Shown: piece by piece, positions 53,070 through 61,656 of the stretch | Layout of the letters: each line of letters begins with the position of its first letter | Numbering within the stretch: position 1 is the stretch's first letter | DNA from: Nocardia sp. CC227C | GTDB taxonomy: Bacteria; Actinomycetota; Actinomycetes; Mycobacteriales; Mycobacteriaceae | Reading direction: 5' to 3' | DNA: 64,000 bases | NCBI RefSeq assembly: GCF_030767025.1 | Contig: NZ_JASITE010000004.1 | Coordinates: forward strand, 62,001-126,000 | Notes under the pieces: generated by a model | The model's database searches: none | The model's input: only the letters and a program-made list of their open reading frames with translations | Told to the model about the DNA's origin: nothing | Program-made: the position numbers and the translations under genes

Positions 53070-53154
53070 TAGGTATTAATGGTTTTCGGGGGCTCTGAGA
53101 TGCGCTGACCACGCCGTCGAAACGCACTGTGCCACTGTCGTCGTTCGACATCAT

Positions 53155-53370
53155 TCAGGCAAGGGTTCGACGGTTTGGAAAGAGCGTGTCGCTGCACAGA
53201 TCGTCGAGCGAGAAAACCGGACGGGTGTGTCCGGGCATGGTGCCGGGGTGATCGTGATCACCGGATCTCCCGACCGGCTGGGGTGGCAGCGGACGGGGAT
53301 CGTCATATCTTGCCAGCAGCCACGACGACGTGCCAAATCGGCCCCGTCGGCCCGTCCGCTCATTCACCAT
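53155..53370 (-). CDS. 71-aa hypothetical protein with leaderless promoter
   Basis: ATG 53370 with TAAGCT exactly six bases upstream on the same strand. It begins MVNERTGRRGRFGTSSWLLA and ends FSLDDLCSDTLFPNRRTLA. Proline- and arginine-rich, no known domain. The promoter geometry and the non-random C-terminus persuade me, but coding is not certain. It would be transcribed toward the malic enzyme gene. Confidence 0.45.
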   Translation of the reverse strand: MVNERTGRRGRFGTSSWLLARYDDPRPLPPQPVGRSGDHDHPGTMPGHTRPVFSLDDLCSDTLFPNRRTLA

Positions 53371-53458
53371 TTTCAGAGCTTAGTGGACGGTAATTAACCG
53401 GAGGTAAGGGAGAACTCGCACGACCGCGTCACGATTCGGTGAGACATCGCAATGCGGT

Positions 53459-55018
53459 CTACTCGGCCGCGGTGAGTTCCCCCGCGGACGCGTTCGCGGG
53501 CGACCGGTCGGATCGGACCCACACCGAGTCCAACCCGCCGGACACCAGCCGCACCCGCCCCGCGCGAGTGCGGCCCGGATGGTCCGTCCGGCGATGCATG
53601 CCGCGGGTCTCGGTGCGCGCCAGCGCGCTGTACTTGGTCCACCGCGCCACCGCCAGCAGCGCCGCCGCCTGCCGGGCGCGCAACCGGGCCGCACCGCCGC
53701 CGCCCAGATCGAACCGCGCGCCCGGCCATACGCCGTCCAGTTCGCCGATGCTGTCGCGCAGGCTGCCCTCGCTGCGCCAGTACGAGCGCCGCAGCGGCAG
53801 GGTGTGCTCCTGCACCAGCCCGATCACCGCGCGCGGATCGATGCCGGGCCGCTCGCCCAGCCCGGCCCCGGGTACCGCGCGCGTCTTGCCGATCTTGCGC
53901 CGCTCCAGCGCGAACCTGGCCGCGGCGGCACCCGACCACACTCCGGAGGAGATCGCCCACGCCCCGTTCTGCCCGCCGAACCCGCTCACCGCGCCGGTGA
54001 TCGGCTCCCGCGTGGTCACATCGCCCGCGCCGTAGAGGCCCGGCAGATTGGTGGCGCAGTCGGGTCCGGTCAGCCGCAGACCGCCGGTTCCACGCACCGT
54101 CCCCTCCAGCACCGCCCGCAGCGGCACCCGCCCGGCCGCGTCCAGGCCGCCCGCGCGGATCAGCTGGGCGCGCAGGGCGTCCGGCAGGTCGTCGGCGAGG
54201 GCGAAGACCCGGCGGCCGTCCGCGATGGCGGCGAACGCCTCGGCCCGGGAACCGAATTCGCGACCGCGGCCCGCCGCCCGGCCGTCGGCGTGCGCGGTCG
54301 CCAGGTACATCAGCAGATCCGGCGCGAAGACCGCGGGCGCGCCGCCGGGCCCGGCGGGGGCCAGGGCGTAGGCGCTGGAGAATTCCATCCCCGAGAGTTC
54401 GGCTCCGGCCTCGGCGGCCATGAGCAGTCCGTCGCCGGTGTCCACGTCGGTGCCCGCACCGCCGGACAGGAAGGCGCAGCCGCCGGTGGCCACCACCACG
54501 GCGGCGGCCCGGGCGGTCCAGGCGCGGTGCTCCCTGGCCAGGGCGATCCCGGCGGCGCCGGAAACCATGCCGTCACGGTCGGCGAGCAGTTGCAGGGCGG
54601 GATGCTGGTCGAGAATCCGCACGCCCGCGATCACCATGCTGCGCCGCATGCGGCCGAGGTACGCGGCGCCGTCGAGCACCACCCGGGTCGGCCCGGCCGC
54701 CGCTTCGCCGCCGATCCGGAACCCGCGGCGCACCAATTGGTCCACGCGCCGGTGCGTCTCGTCGAGCACCCGGTACATCCATTCCGGATCGCCCAGACCC
54801 TTGCCGCCCGCGAAGCCCTGCCGCACCGCCTCGTCGCGGGCCGGGCCGGGCGGCAGATTCCAGAGCGAGACGGTGCCGCAGGCGGTGGGGCCGCTGGCCC
54901 CCGCGCGCGCCTTGTCGACCACGAGAACCCGAGCGCCGCGCGCGGCCGCCGCCAGTGCCGCCCAGCACCCGGCCGGGCCACCGCCCAGCACGAGCACATC
55001 GGCCTCGAATTCGGTCAT
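53459..55018 (-). CDS. FAD-dependent oxidoreductase, fumarate reductase/L-aspartate oxidase-like
   Basis: 519 aa from ATG 55018 (frame open to 55045; no ribosome-binding site is obvious). It has the FAD dinucleotide fold DVLVLGGGPAGCWAALAAAARG, the region AGASGPTACGTVSLWNL, VVVATGGCAF, and FGGQNGAWAISSGVWSGAAA near the C-terminus of the FAD domain. The C-terminal helical domain is succinate-dehydrogenase flavoprotein-like. No iron-sulfur or membrane subunit is nearby, so a soluble flavoprotein is likely. The substrate is unknown. Confidence 0.85.
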   Translation of the reverse strand: MTEFEADVLVLGGGPAGCWAALAAAARGARVLVVDKARAGASGPTACGTVSLWNLPPGPARDEAVRQGFAGGKGLGDPEWMYRVLDETHRRVDQLVRRGFRIGGEAAAGPTRVVLDGAAYLGRMRRSMVIAGVRILDQHPALQLLADRDGMVSGAAGIALAREHRAWTARAAAVVVATGGCAFLSGGAGTDVDTGDGLLMAAEAGAELSGMEFSSAYALAPAGPGGAPAVFAPDLLMYLATAHADGRAAGRGREFGSRAEAFAAIADGRRVFALADDLPDALRAQLIRAGGLDAAGRVPLRAVLEGTVRGTGGLRLTGPDCATNLPGLYGAGDVTTREPITGAVSGFGGQNGAWAISSGVWSGAAAARFALERRKIGKTRAVPGAGLGERPGIDPRAVIGLVQEHTLPLRRSYWRSEGSLRDSIGELDGVWPGARFDLGGGGAARLRARQAAALLAVARWTKYSALARTETRGMHRRTDHPGRTRAGRVRLVSGGLDSVWVRSDRSPANASAGELTAAE

Positions 55019-55120
55019 ATCGACAAATGTTCGACCACAGTTCAACTGGCCGCAACCGTTATCGGCATTCCGATTTCCGCACCGAGACGCAGTTGTTATC
55101 GATTACTCGGGAAATAGATT

Positions 55121-56143
55121 TCACACGCCGACGGCTTCCTCGATTTCCGCCTCGATCTCGTCCTCGGTCGGCTGCCGCGACCGCTCGGATCGCGCGCGTT
55201 CGTAGCGCGCCGCCACCACCACCGACGCCAGCCCGGCGGCCAGCCACAGCAGCAGGCTCAGCAGCCGTCCGCCCAGTCCGGCGTTGTCGAAGTAGAGCAG
55301 CCCGCGCGCTCCCTCCACGAAGCCCGCGCCGTTCCAGAAGGCGTGCAGCGCACCGAAGAAACCGTTCTGGAGTTCGGGGCCGTACACACCGCCCGCGGTG
55401 GTGAAGTTGAGCATGACGAACAGCACCATGAGTGCGAGCGTGGTCCACCGCTGTAGGAAGGTGTGCAGGCCGAGGCCCACCGCCACGATGCCCGCGTTGT
55501 AGAGCAGCCCCAGGCCCCAGACTCCGGCGTAGCCGTGGTCCACGATGTGGAAGACCGGCCCGGCCAACACGATGCCGATCACGCTCACCGCCAGCGACAT
55601 GCCCAGTCCGATCAGTGCGCGCACTCCCATCGGCAGCGCGGCACCGGCCGCACCGATCACCGCGACGCTGGTGTAGGAGCCGATGCTCAGCGCGACCAGC
55701 AGGAAGAACAGACCCTGCGCGGTGGGATCGCCCGCGGCGGGGGCGGCCACGTCGGTGACGGTCAGGGGTGCGCCCTGCCGCGCGGCGACCTGGCCGAAGA
55801 CGGCCTCGACGGCCATGGCGGTGGTGTCCGATCCGGCCTTGGCGACCAGCAGTTCGGGACGTCCGGGGGCGGGCAGGTACGCGCCGGAGAGTTCGCGGTC
55901 GCGCAGTCGCGCCACGGCCTGGCCCCGGTCGGGCAGGGTCACCACCTCGAGCGCGGTTTCGCCGCCGTCCTTCAGGGTCTGGGCGAGGACCTTCACCTCC
56001 GGGCTGTCACCGATGACGGCGACCCGGAGGTGGTTGGGTTCGGGCTGATGGAACGCTCCGAGGTAGGCGAGGCCCATGCCGAGGCACATGAGCAGGGGTG
56101 TGAGCAGGTGACCGGCGAGATGCCGCAGCTGGGGCGAGGCCAT
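55121..56143 (-). CDS. YhgE/ABC-2-like integral membrane protein
   Basis: 340 aa from ATG 56143 (GGAGAG upstream). The plan is one N-terminal helix, a soluble extracytoplasmic domain (residues about 45-150), then five or six helices (GLFFLLVALSIGSYTSVAVI and onward) and an acidic cytoplasmic tail (PTEDEIEAEIEEAVGV). This is the layout of YhgE/Pip or DUF3533 proteins, related to ABC-2 permeases. A MarR regulator is divergent over 51 bp with strong operator half-sites, so stress- or drug-induced expression is likely. Confidence 0.75.
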   Translation of the reverse strand: MASPQLRHLAGHLLTPLLMCLGMGLAYLGAFHQPEPNHLRVAVIGDSPEVKVLAQTLKDGGETALEVVTLPDRGQAVARLRDRELSGAYLPAPGRPELLVAKAGSDTTAMAVEAVFGQVAARQGAPLTVTDVAAPAAGDPTAQGLFFLLVALSIGSYTSVAVIGAAGAALPMGVRALIGLGMSLAVSVIGIVLAGPVFHIVDHGYAGVWGLGLLYNAGIVAVGLGLHTFLQRWTTLALMVLFVMLNFTTAGGVYGPELQNGFFGALHAFWNGAGFVEGARGLLYFDNAGLGGRLLSLLLWLAAGLASVVVAARYERARSERSRQPTEDEIEAEIEEAVGV

Positions 56144-56164
56144 ACACTCTCCAATGGTTGGTAA

Positions 56165-56193
56165 ATACAACTATTATCGTTGTATGATACAAC
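56165..56193. promoter_or_regulatory. MarR operator, three ATACAAC half-sites
   Basis: ATACAAC (56165-56171), GTTGTAT (56179-56185) and ATACAAC (56187-56193) alternate in orientation. The last two form the 15-bp palindrome GTTGTATGATACAAC, ending one base before the marR ATG. The first two form a palindrome with a 7-bp spacer that covers the divergent promoter (GATAAT on the minus strand at 56178-56173). Confidence 0.85.
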
Positions 56194-56194
56194 C

Positions 56195-56635
56195 ATGAAT
56201 TCCGAGCCCGCCTACCCCACCCGCGCGGCGGCCATTCAGAGCATTCAACGCGAACTCACCGCCTTCGCCCGCCGCGCCCGCGGCAGATCGGCGGAGCTGC
56301 ATCCGGAACTGTCCCTGGTGGCGTTCACCATCCTGGACCTGGTGATCGAACGCGACGGCTGTCTGGCCTCCGACCTGGCCCAGCACTTCGCCCTGGACAA
56401 ATCCACCGTGAGCCGCCAGGTCAGCGCCCTCGAGCAAGCGAACTACCTACGGCGCGAAGTGGATCCGACCAACCGGCGCAATCACGTACTGCACGCCACC
56501 GCGGCCGGGCGCGAGATCGCGCGGGAGGCCGACGAACGACGGCGGGAAGCGTTCACCCTGCGCTTCCTGGACTGGGAGGACGCCGACGTCGCCCGGTTCG
56601 CGGACTATCTGCGCCGCTACAACGACAGCGACTGA
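56195..56635 (+). CDS. MarR-family transcriptional regulator
   Basis: 146 aa from ATG 56195. The winged helix has CLASDLAQHFALDKSTVSRQ, VSALEQANYLRRE and the wing DPTNRRNHVLHATAAG. Its operator overlaps the start region, so transcripts must be nearly leaderless or short-leadered. It is divergent from the YhgE-like membrane protein, its presumed target. Confidence 0.92.
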   Translation: MNSEPAYPTRAAAIQSIQRELTAFARRARGRSAELHPELSLVAFTILDLVIERDGCLASDLAQHFALDKSTVSRQVSALEQANYLRREVDPTNRRNHVLHATAAGREIAREADERRREAFTLRFLDWEDADVARFADYLRRYNDSD

Positions 56636-56828
56636 CGCCGAACTCGGGCCGCCACCACCCGCACCCGTGCACCCCCCGCCATGCCGATCGGCCGACGCGC
56701 CGGTCTTCCGCCGCGCACGTCCATACCGGGCCGCCGCGTCATTCCCGCGACACCGGGCTCCGCGACAGCCGACGCCGACGCAGCGCACGATCGCATAGCC
56801 GCGCCGGAGACCCACCGTCACACCGCGC

Positions 56829-57098
56829 CTAATCCCACCACTGTGTCCACAGCAGCGCCGAGACCGTCGCCAGTACGATCACCGCGCCGACCAGCGTGGC
56901 ACCCCAGGTCCGTCGACGATCGGCGTAGACCTGCACACCGACCGCCAGCACCGCCGCCGCGATATGCCAGGCGATCACGCCCGCGCCCGGCCCCGGGAAT
57001 CCCCTGCGCGCCCCCAGGATTCCCGCCCCCAACACCGTCGCCGCCAGCACCACCGTCCCCCCGACGACGACGCCGCTCAACCCCCGCACCACCCTCAT
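56829..57098 (-). CDS. small three-helix membrane protein
   Basis: 89 aa from ATG 57098. Helices at about 7-30, 40-58 and 65-85 (LSGVVVGGTVVLAATVLGAG; VIAWHIAAAVLAVGVQVYA; GATLVGAVIVLATVSALLW). Unknown function. It starts inside the 4-base overlap with the end of the PHP gene, so both form an operon. Confidence 0.75.
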   Translation of the reverse strand: MRVVRGLSGVVVGGTVVLAATVLGAGILGARRGFPGPGAGVIAWHIAAAVLAVGVQVYADRRRTWGATLVGAVIVLATVSALLWTQWWD

Positions 57099-57958
57099 GA
57101 AGTCCCCTTGGAGATCACCGGCACACCCGTCGCCTTGCCCACCAATTCCTCGAACTGCTCCGGGTCGGTGGTGAACTCACCGATGCGGATGGTCTTGTTG
57201 CTGCCGTGGTAGTCGGAGGAGCCCGTGGTCAGCAGGCCCAGTTCCGCCGCCAGTTCGGAGAGCACGGCGCGATCGGCGGCATTGTGATCGGGATGGTCGA
57301 TCTCCAGGCCGCCAAGGCCGATGGCGGCCAGATCGCGGATATCGTCCAGCGCCAGCAGCCGTCCGCGCTTGCGGGCGCGCGCGTGCGCCACCACGCTCAC
57401 GCCCCCGGCCGAGGCGACCATTTCCACCGCGCGCCGCAGCGGGGTATCGGCCTTCTCCACGTAGTACCGGCCGTGCGAGGCGAGCAGATCCTGGAAGGCC
57501 GCGTCCACGCTCGGCACCACCCCGGCCGCCACCAGCGCCCGCGCCAGATGCGGCCGGCCCGCCGACGGCCCCACCGAGGCCATCAACTCCTCCGGGTCGA
57601 CGGGCAGGCCGTCGGCCGCCATGCGCTCGGCCATCCCGCGCAGCCGGACCACGCGTTCGGCGCGCAGCCGCTCCCGCTCCTGCGCGAACGACTCGTCGGA
57701 CGGATCGAACAGGTATGCCAGCAGATGCACCGGCACCGGATACCCGTCCTCCCCCATGCCAACACACGACAGCTCCATCCCCCGCACCAGCGACATGCCC
57801 GGCGGCAGCGCCTCGACCGCAGCCGCCCAGCCGGAGGTGGTGTCGTGGTCGGTCAGCGCCACCACGTCCAGCCCGGCGGCCGCGGCATTGCGGACCAGTT
57901 CGGCCGGGGTGTCGGTGCCGTCGGAGGCGGTGGAATGAGTGTGAAGATCGATGCGCAC
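57095..57958 (-). CDS. PHP-domain metal-dependent phosphoesterase
   Basis: 287 aa from GTG 57958, with CAAGAT six bases upstream. Metal-binding PHP motifs are RIDLHTHSTASDGT, ALTDHDTTSGW, VSVVAHARARKR and TTGSSDYHG, all in place. It resembles YciV/RNase AM-like and 3',5'-nucleotide phosphatases, acting on small nucleotides or 5' RNA ends. Coupled to the small membrane protein by a 4-base overlap. Confidence 0.92.
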   Translation of the reverse strand: MRIDLHTHSTASDGTDTPAELVRNAAAAGLDVVALTDHDTTSGWAAAVEALPPGMSLVRGMELSCVGMGEDGYPVPVHLLAYLFDPSDESFAQERERLRAERVVRLRGMAERMAADGLPVDPEELMASVGPSAGRPHLARALVAAGVVPSVDAAFQDLLASHGRYYVEKADTPLRRAVEMVASAGGVSVVAHARARKRGRLLALDDIRDLAAIGLGGLEIDHPDHNAADRAVLSELAAELGLLTTGSSDYHGSNKTIRIGEFTTDPEQFEELVGKATGVPVISKGTS

Positions 57959-58054
57959 GGATCCATCTTGCCTGCGCCGGTATCGATCTTGTACGCCCCC
58001 GCCCGTCGCGCGCGGTTCCACCGACCCCGGACCGCTCGCCGATAGCATCGGGCC

Positions 58055-58198
58055 GTGCCCACCATCCCGCCGCCGTCGTTCCGCGCGCCGCGCCGCCCCG
58101 CCGACGGGGAACGCCCGCGCAACCCGGTGCCGACCGCGCGCGACGTCGTGGACTGCGGGGTGCTGGTGGTGCTGTTCCGGCGCAACAAGTGGTTGTGA
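58055..58198 (+). CDS. 47-aa putative leaderless microprotein
   Basis: GTG 58055 with TAGCAT exactly six bases upstream. It begins VPTIPPPSFRAPRRPADGER and ends DCGVLVVLFRRNKWL. The basic proline-rich N-terminus followed by a short hydrophobic C-terminus does not look random. Divergent from the PHP gene across 96 bp. No known family. Confidence 0.45.
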   Translation: MPTIPPPSFRAPRRPADGERPRNPVPTARDVVDCGVLVVLFRRNKWL

Positions 58199-58207
58199 GC
58201 GCTCCGG

Positions 58208-58783
58208 TCAGAGGTCGGCCGCGCCGCGGTTGGGGTCGCGCACGTCGATGCCCGCTTCGGTCCAGGCGTCGCGCAGGGCCGCCGCACCCCGGATGCGCAC
58301 CCACGCCGCCTCGGTCGCGGTGATCGGGGTGACGGTCAGAAAGCGTACCGGCTCAGCGGGTTCCGGCAGCTTCACCTCCGCCATATCGCTCTCCCCGAGC
58401 AGCGCCGCGGTGAAACGGGCGTTGTGCCACAGCGGTTCACCCAGATCCAGCAGCGCATCGGGTTGCAGCACAACGCCTTCCACATCGGGCGCGGCCACCA
58501 GGACGCCCAGGCTGCGAACCAGTCCGGAACTCGCGCCCGCACCGCCCAGCTGGGTGAGCACCAGTTCCGCGCGCGGGCCGCGCAGCGGATCGGCCAGCGC
58601 CGCCGTGGGATCGGTCATGGGGTGGCGGGAGCCGCCCAGCGTCACGTAGTGCACGAGGTCGCCCGCCGGGACGCGCAGGATCTCGATGGGCTCCAGCCCG
58701 AGGAAGGTCACCGAGGCGGAATCGGCCGATGCCACCCCGAAATGTCCGAGCACCGCGGCCCGGACGTCGTCGATCACATCCAT
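58208..58783 (-). CDS. SUFU (suppressor-of-fused-like) domain protein
   Basis: 191 aa from ATG 58783. The fold starts VTFLGLEPIEILRVPAGDLV and continues HYVTLGGSRHPM, ELVLTQLGG and PLWHNARFTAALL, typical of bacterial SUFU proteins. Their bacterial role is unclear; several are immunity proteins for polymorphic toxins, but no toxin gene is adjacent here. Starts three bases after the GSP17M-like gene, so it is co-transcribed. Confidence 0.8.
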   Translation of the reverse strand: MDVIDDVRAAVLGHFGVASADSASVTFLGLEPIEILRVPAGDLVHYVTLGGSRHPMTDPTAALADPLRGPRAELVLTQLGGAGASSGLVRSLGVLVAAPDVEGVVLQPDALLDLGEPLWHNARFTAALLGESDMAEVKLPEPAEPVRFLTVTPITATEAAWVRIRGAAALRDAWTEAGIDVRDPNRGAADL

Positions 58784-58786
58784 CCG

Positions 58787-59293
58787 CTAGATCGCCAGCC
58801 TCGCCAGCATGTCCCGCGCCTGTTCGGCCGCCTTGGGTTCGCACAGCACGTCGTAGCGGCCCGCCACCAGCTGCATGGTGGAGGCGAAGTCGCGCTGGCC
58901 GCGGGTGGCGGCGTACGGAATGGCCGCCGAGATCAGGCCGAAGATGATGCCGCCGACCAGGCCGACCGCGATGATGCCCAGGCTGCTGCTGCCCTCGGGC
59001 CGGAACAGGCTCAGCAGCAGGCCGATGAACAGGCCGAGCCACGCGCCCGACACCATGCCGCCGCCGATGACCTTGCCCCAGGTGAGCCGGTACAGCACGC
59101 GCTCGACCTGCATGAGGTCGACACCGACGATGGTGACGTTCTCGACCGGAAAGTGGTTGTCCGCCAGATAGTCGACGGCCTTCTGTGCCTCGGCGTAGGT
59201 GGGGTACGAGCCGACCGGCCAGCCCGACGGCGGCGTCGGCAGCCCCGGCCGGTTGCGGTTGTTCGGAGTCCCCATGGGATTGGTCATAGCCAT
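58787..59293 (-). CDS. general-stress-protein 17M-like membrane protein
   Basis: 168 aa from ATG 59293 (ATG 59287 is alternative). The GSP17M motif GSYPTYAEAQKAVDYLADNH then PVENVTIVGVDL precedes two transmembrane helices (GGGMVSGAWLGLFIGLLLSL; SLGIIAVGLVGGIIFGLISA). From memory it corresponds to Rv1234. Located between a CitE-like gene (6 bp upstream) and a SUFU gene (3 bp downstream) in one operon. Confidence 0.85.
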   Translation of the reverse strand: MAMTNPMGTPNNRNRPGLPTPPSGWPVGSYPTYAEAQKAVDYLADNHFPVENVTIVGVDLMQVERVLYRLTWGKVIGGGMVSGAWLGLFIGLLLSLFRPEGSSSLGIIAVGLVGGIIFGLISAAIPYAATRGQRDFASTMQLVAGRYDVLCEPKAAEQARDMLARLAI

Positions 59294-59299
59294 ATCATG

Positions 59300-60256
59300 C
59301 TATTTCTGCTCGTCGGCGGGGCCAATGAAACGCGTGGTTCGCGTCATTCCGGCCGCCCGTCCCTTATCGGCGATGACCTGCGCCATTTTCGCACTGGCCT
59401 CATCGATCATCTCGTCACCCAGCATAACCGCGCCCCGCGCGCCGCCGTCGGCCGACGTGTGGAAGGCGTACGCGTCCAGGATCTCCTCGGCCTTGTCGTA
59501 GTCGGCCTGGCGCGGGCTGAAGATCTCGTTGGCCGCGGCGATCTGGTCCGGATGCAGCACCCATTTGCCGTCGAAGCCGAGCGCGGCGGTGCGGGCCGCA
59601 TTGCGGCGGAAGCCCTCGATATCGCGGACCGCCAGATAGGGGCCGTCGATGGCCTGGAGACCGTGCGCGCGGGCGGCGAGCAGGATGGTCATATAGATGT
59701 GGTGGTAGGCGTCGCCCGGCTCGTAGCCCTCGGGCTGCTCCCCCACCACCAGGGTGCGCATATTGATACTGGCCATGAAGTCGGCGGGGCCGAAGACCAG
59801 GGTCCGCACCCGGGGGCTGGCGGTGGCGATCTCGTCGATATTGCGCAAGCCCAGGGCGTTCTCGAGCTGCGGTTCGATGCCGATCCCGCCGGGGGTGAGG
59901 CCGTTGGCCTTCTCCAGCTGGGTCAGCAGCAGGTCCAGGGCGCGCACCTGCCCCGCGTCGGTGACCTTGGGCAGCAGGATGGCGTCCAGGTTCGCGCCCG
60001 CGCCCTCCACCACCATGATCACGTCGGCGTAGGTCCACTCGGTGGTCCAGTCGTTGACCCGCACCACGCGGATCTGCTCACCCCAGCCACCGGAGTTCAG
60101 CGCCGCCACGATGTTCGCCCGTGCCGCCGCCTTCGCCGCCGGTGCGACCGCGTCCTCGAGATCCAGGAACACCTCGTCGGCGGGAAGTCCCTTGGCTTTC
60201 TCGATCATGCGCTGATTGCTGCCGGGTACGGCGAGTACCGAACGGCGCGATGTCAT
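59300..60256 (-). CDS. HpcH/HpaI-family (CitE-like) lyase
   Basis: 318 aa from ATG (GAGAGGTGA upstream). VFLDLEDAVAPAAKAAARAN gives the metal-binding and substrate-binding segment, GIGIEPQLENALGLRNIDEI the second metal ligand, and LVFGPADFMASINMR and KWVLHPDQIAAANEIFSP complete the barrel. It cleaves or forms CoA-linked C-C bonds (malyl-CoA, citramalyl-CoA or related). First gene of a three-gene operon. Confidence 0.9.
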   Translation of the reverse strand: MTSRRSVLAVPGSNQRMIEKAKGLPADEVFLDLEDAVAPAAKAAARANIVAALNSGGWGEQIRVVRVNDWTTEWTYADVIMVVEGAGANLDAILLPKVTDAGQVRALDLLLTQLEKANGLTPGGIGIEPQLENALGLRNIDEIATASPRVRTLVFGPADFMASINMRTLVVGEQPEGYEPGDAYHHIYMTILLAARAHGLQAIDGPYLAVRDIEGFRRNAARTAALGFDGKWVLHPDQIAAANEIFSPRQADYDKAEEILDAYAFHTSADGGARGAVMLGDEMIDEASAKMAQVIADKGRAAGMTRTTRFIGPADEQK

Positions 60257-60324
60257 GCGTCACCTCTCACATCCGCGCTCGTGGCGCGACAATTCGGGCA
60301 GCCAGACCCTCTAGCCTGACAGTT

Positions 60325-61656
60325 ATGGCAGCGACGAAGGTATTCGCCGCCCGGCTCGCGGGCCTGGTGGTACTGGGACCGGACGGCGAGTCTATCGGCC
60401 GCCTCCGGGATCTTGTGATCTCCATCCGGTACGACCGGCAGCAGCCGCGCATCCTCGGCATCCTCGTCGAACTGCCCACCCGGCGGCGAATTTTCGTGCC
60501 CATGCTGCGGGTGACCTCGATCGAACCCGGCGCGATCACCCTGAACACCGGCACCATCAGCGTGCGCCGCTTCGAGCAGCGGCACGGTGAGATGCTCGCC
60601 ATCGCCCAGGTCATCGACTCCACCGTGCGCGTGGACGATCCGGAACTGCCGGAACTCGACGATACCGATGTGGTGGTGACCGATCTCGGTCTGGAGCAGA
60701 CCCGCACCCGCGACTGGGTGGTGTCCCGGGTGGCGGTGCGCGAACGCCGCCGTCTCGGCTCGGCGTTCCGCCGTCGCGGGGCCGTGCGCGTGGTCGCGTG
60801 GTCGCATGTGCGCGGTTTGACTCAGACGGAGCTCAATCTGCCGGGGCAGGACGTCACCCAGCTGCTCGAGCAATTCGAGGGCATGCGGGCGGCGGATGTC
60901 GCGCATCTGGTGCGCGAACTGCCCGAGAAGCGGCGCATCGAGGTGGTGCGCGCCCTCGACGACGAGCGCCTCGCCGATGTGGTGCAGGAGCTGCCGGAGA
61001 ACGACCAGATCGAACTGCTGGAACAGCTCGGCACCGAACGCGCCGCCGACCTGCTCGAGGCCATGGACCCCGACGACGCCGCCGACCTGCTCGGCGAGTT
61101 GCCCGCGGGAGAGGCGGAATCGCTGCTCGCCCTGATGGATCCGGAGGAATCCGAACCGGTGCGACGGCTGCTCGAGCACGCGCCCTACACCGCCGGTGGC
61201 CTGATGACGCCCTCGCCGGTGGTGCTCACCGCCTCCACCACCATCGCCGAGGCGCTGGCCCGGGTGCGCGACCCCGACCTCACCCCGGCACTGGCCTCCA
61301 TGGTCTTCGTGGTGCGCCCGCCGACCGCGACGCCCACCGGCAGGTATCTGGGCTGTGTACACATTCAGCAACTGCTGCGCGAACCTCCGGCACACCTGGT
61401 CGGCGGCATTCTCGACACCGATCTGAGCCCGCTGCGCCCGGAGGCGTCGCTCACCGCGGTCACCCGCTATTTCGCCACCTACAACCTGGTGTGCGGGCCG
61501 GTGGTCGACGACGAGAACCACCTGCTCGGCGCGGTCTCGGTGGACGATCTGCTGGACCATCTGCTGCCCGAGGACTGGCGCGAACAGGATGAGCACGAGC
61601 TCGCCGAGGCGACCGGAACCGTTGTCGCGCACAAGCTTCCAGGAGGCAAGCGATGA
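60325..61656 (+). CDS. PRC-barrel/MgtE-N/CBS protein (Rv1232c-like)
   Basis: 443 aa from ATG 60325, with TAGCCT seven bases upstream. N-terminal PRC-barrel-like part (FAARLAGLVVLGPDGESIGR, about 5-80), MgtE intracellular N-domain superhelix (LVRELPEKRRIEVVRALDDE to EESEPVRRLL, about 175-285) and a CBS pair (about 290-425). It lacks the MgtE membrane domain, so it is not a magnesium channel by itself. Probably a Mg- or nucleotide-sensing regulator. Overlaps the DUF1003 gene by 4 bases. Confidence 0.9.
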   Translation: MAATKVFAARLAGLVVLGPDGESIGRLRDLVISIRYDRQQPRILGILVELPTRRRIFVPMLRVTSIEPGAITLNTGTISVRRFEQRHGEMLAIAQVIDSTVRVDDPELPELDDTDVVVTDLGLEQTRTRDWVVSRVAVRERRRLGSAFRRRGAVRVVAWSHVRGLTQTELNLPGQDVTQLLEQFEGMRAADVAHLVRELPEKRRIEVVRALDDERLADVVQELPENDQIELLEQLGTERAADLLEAMDPDDAADLLGELPAGEAESLLALMDPEESEPVRRLLEHAPYTAGGLMTPSPVVLTASTTIAEALARVRDPDLTPALASMVFVVRPPTATPTGRYLGCVHIQQLLREPPAHLVGGILDTDLSPLRPEASLTAVTRYFATYNLVCGPVVDDENHLLGAVSVDDLLDHLLPEDWREQDEHELAEATGTVVAHKLPGGKR

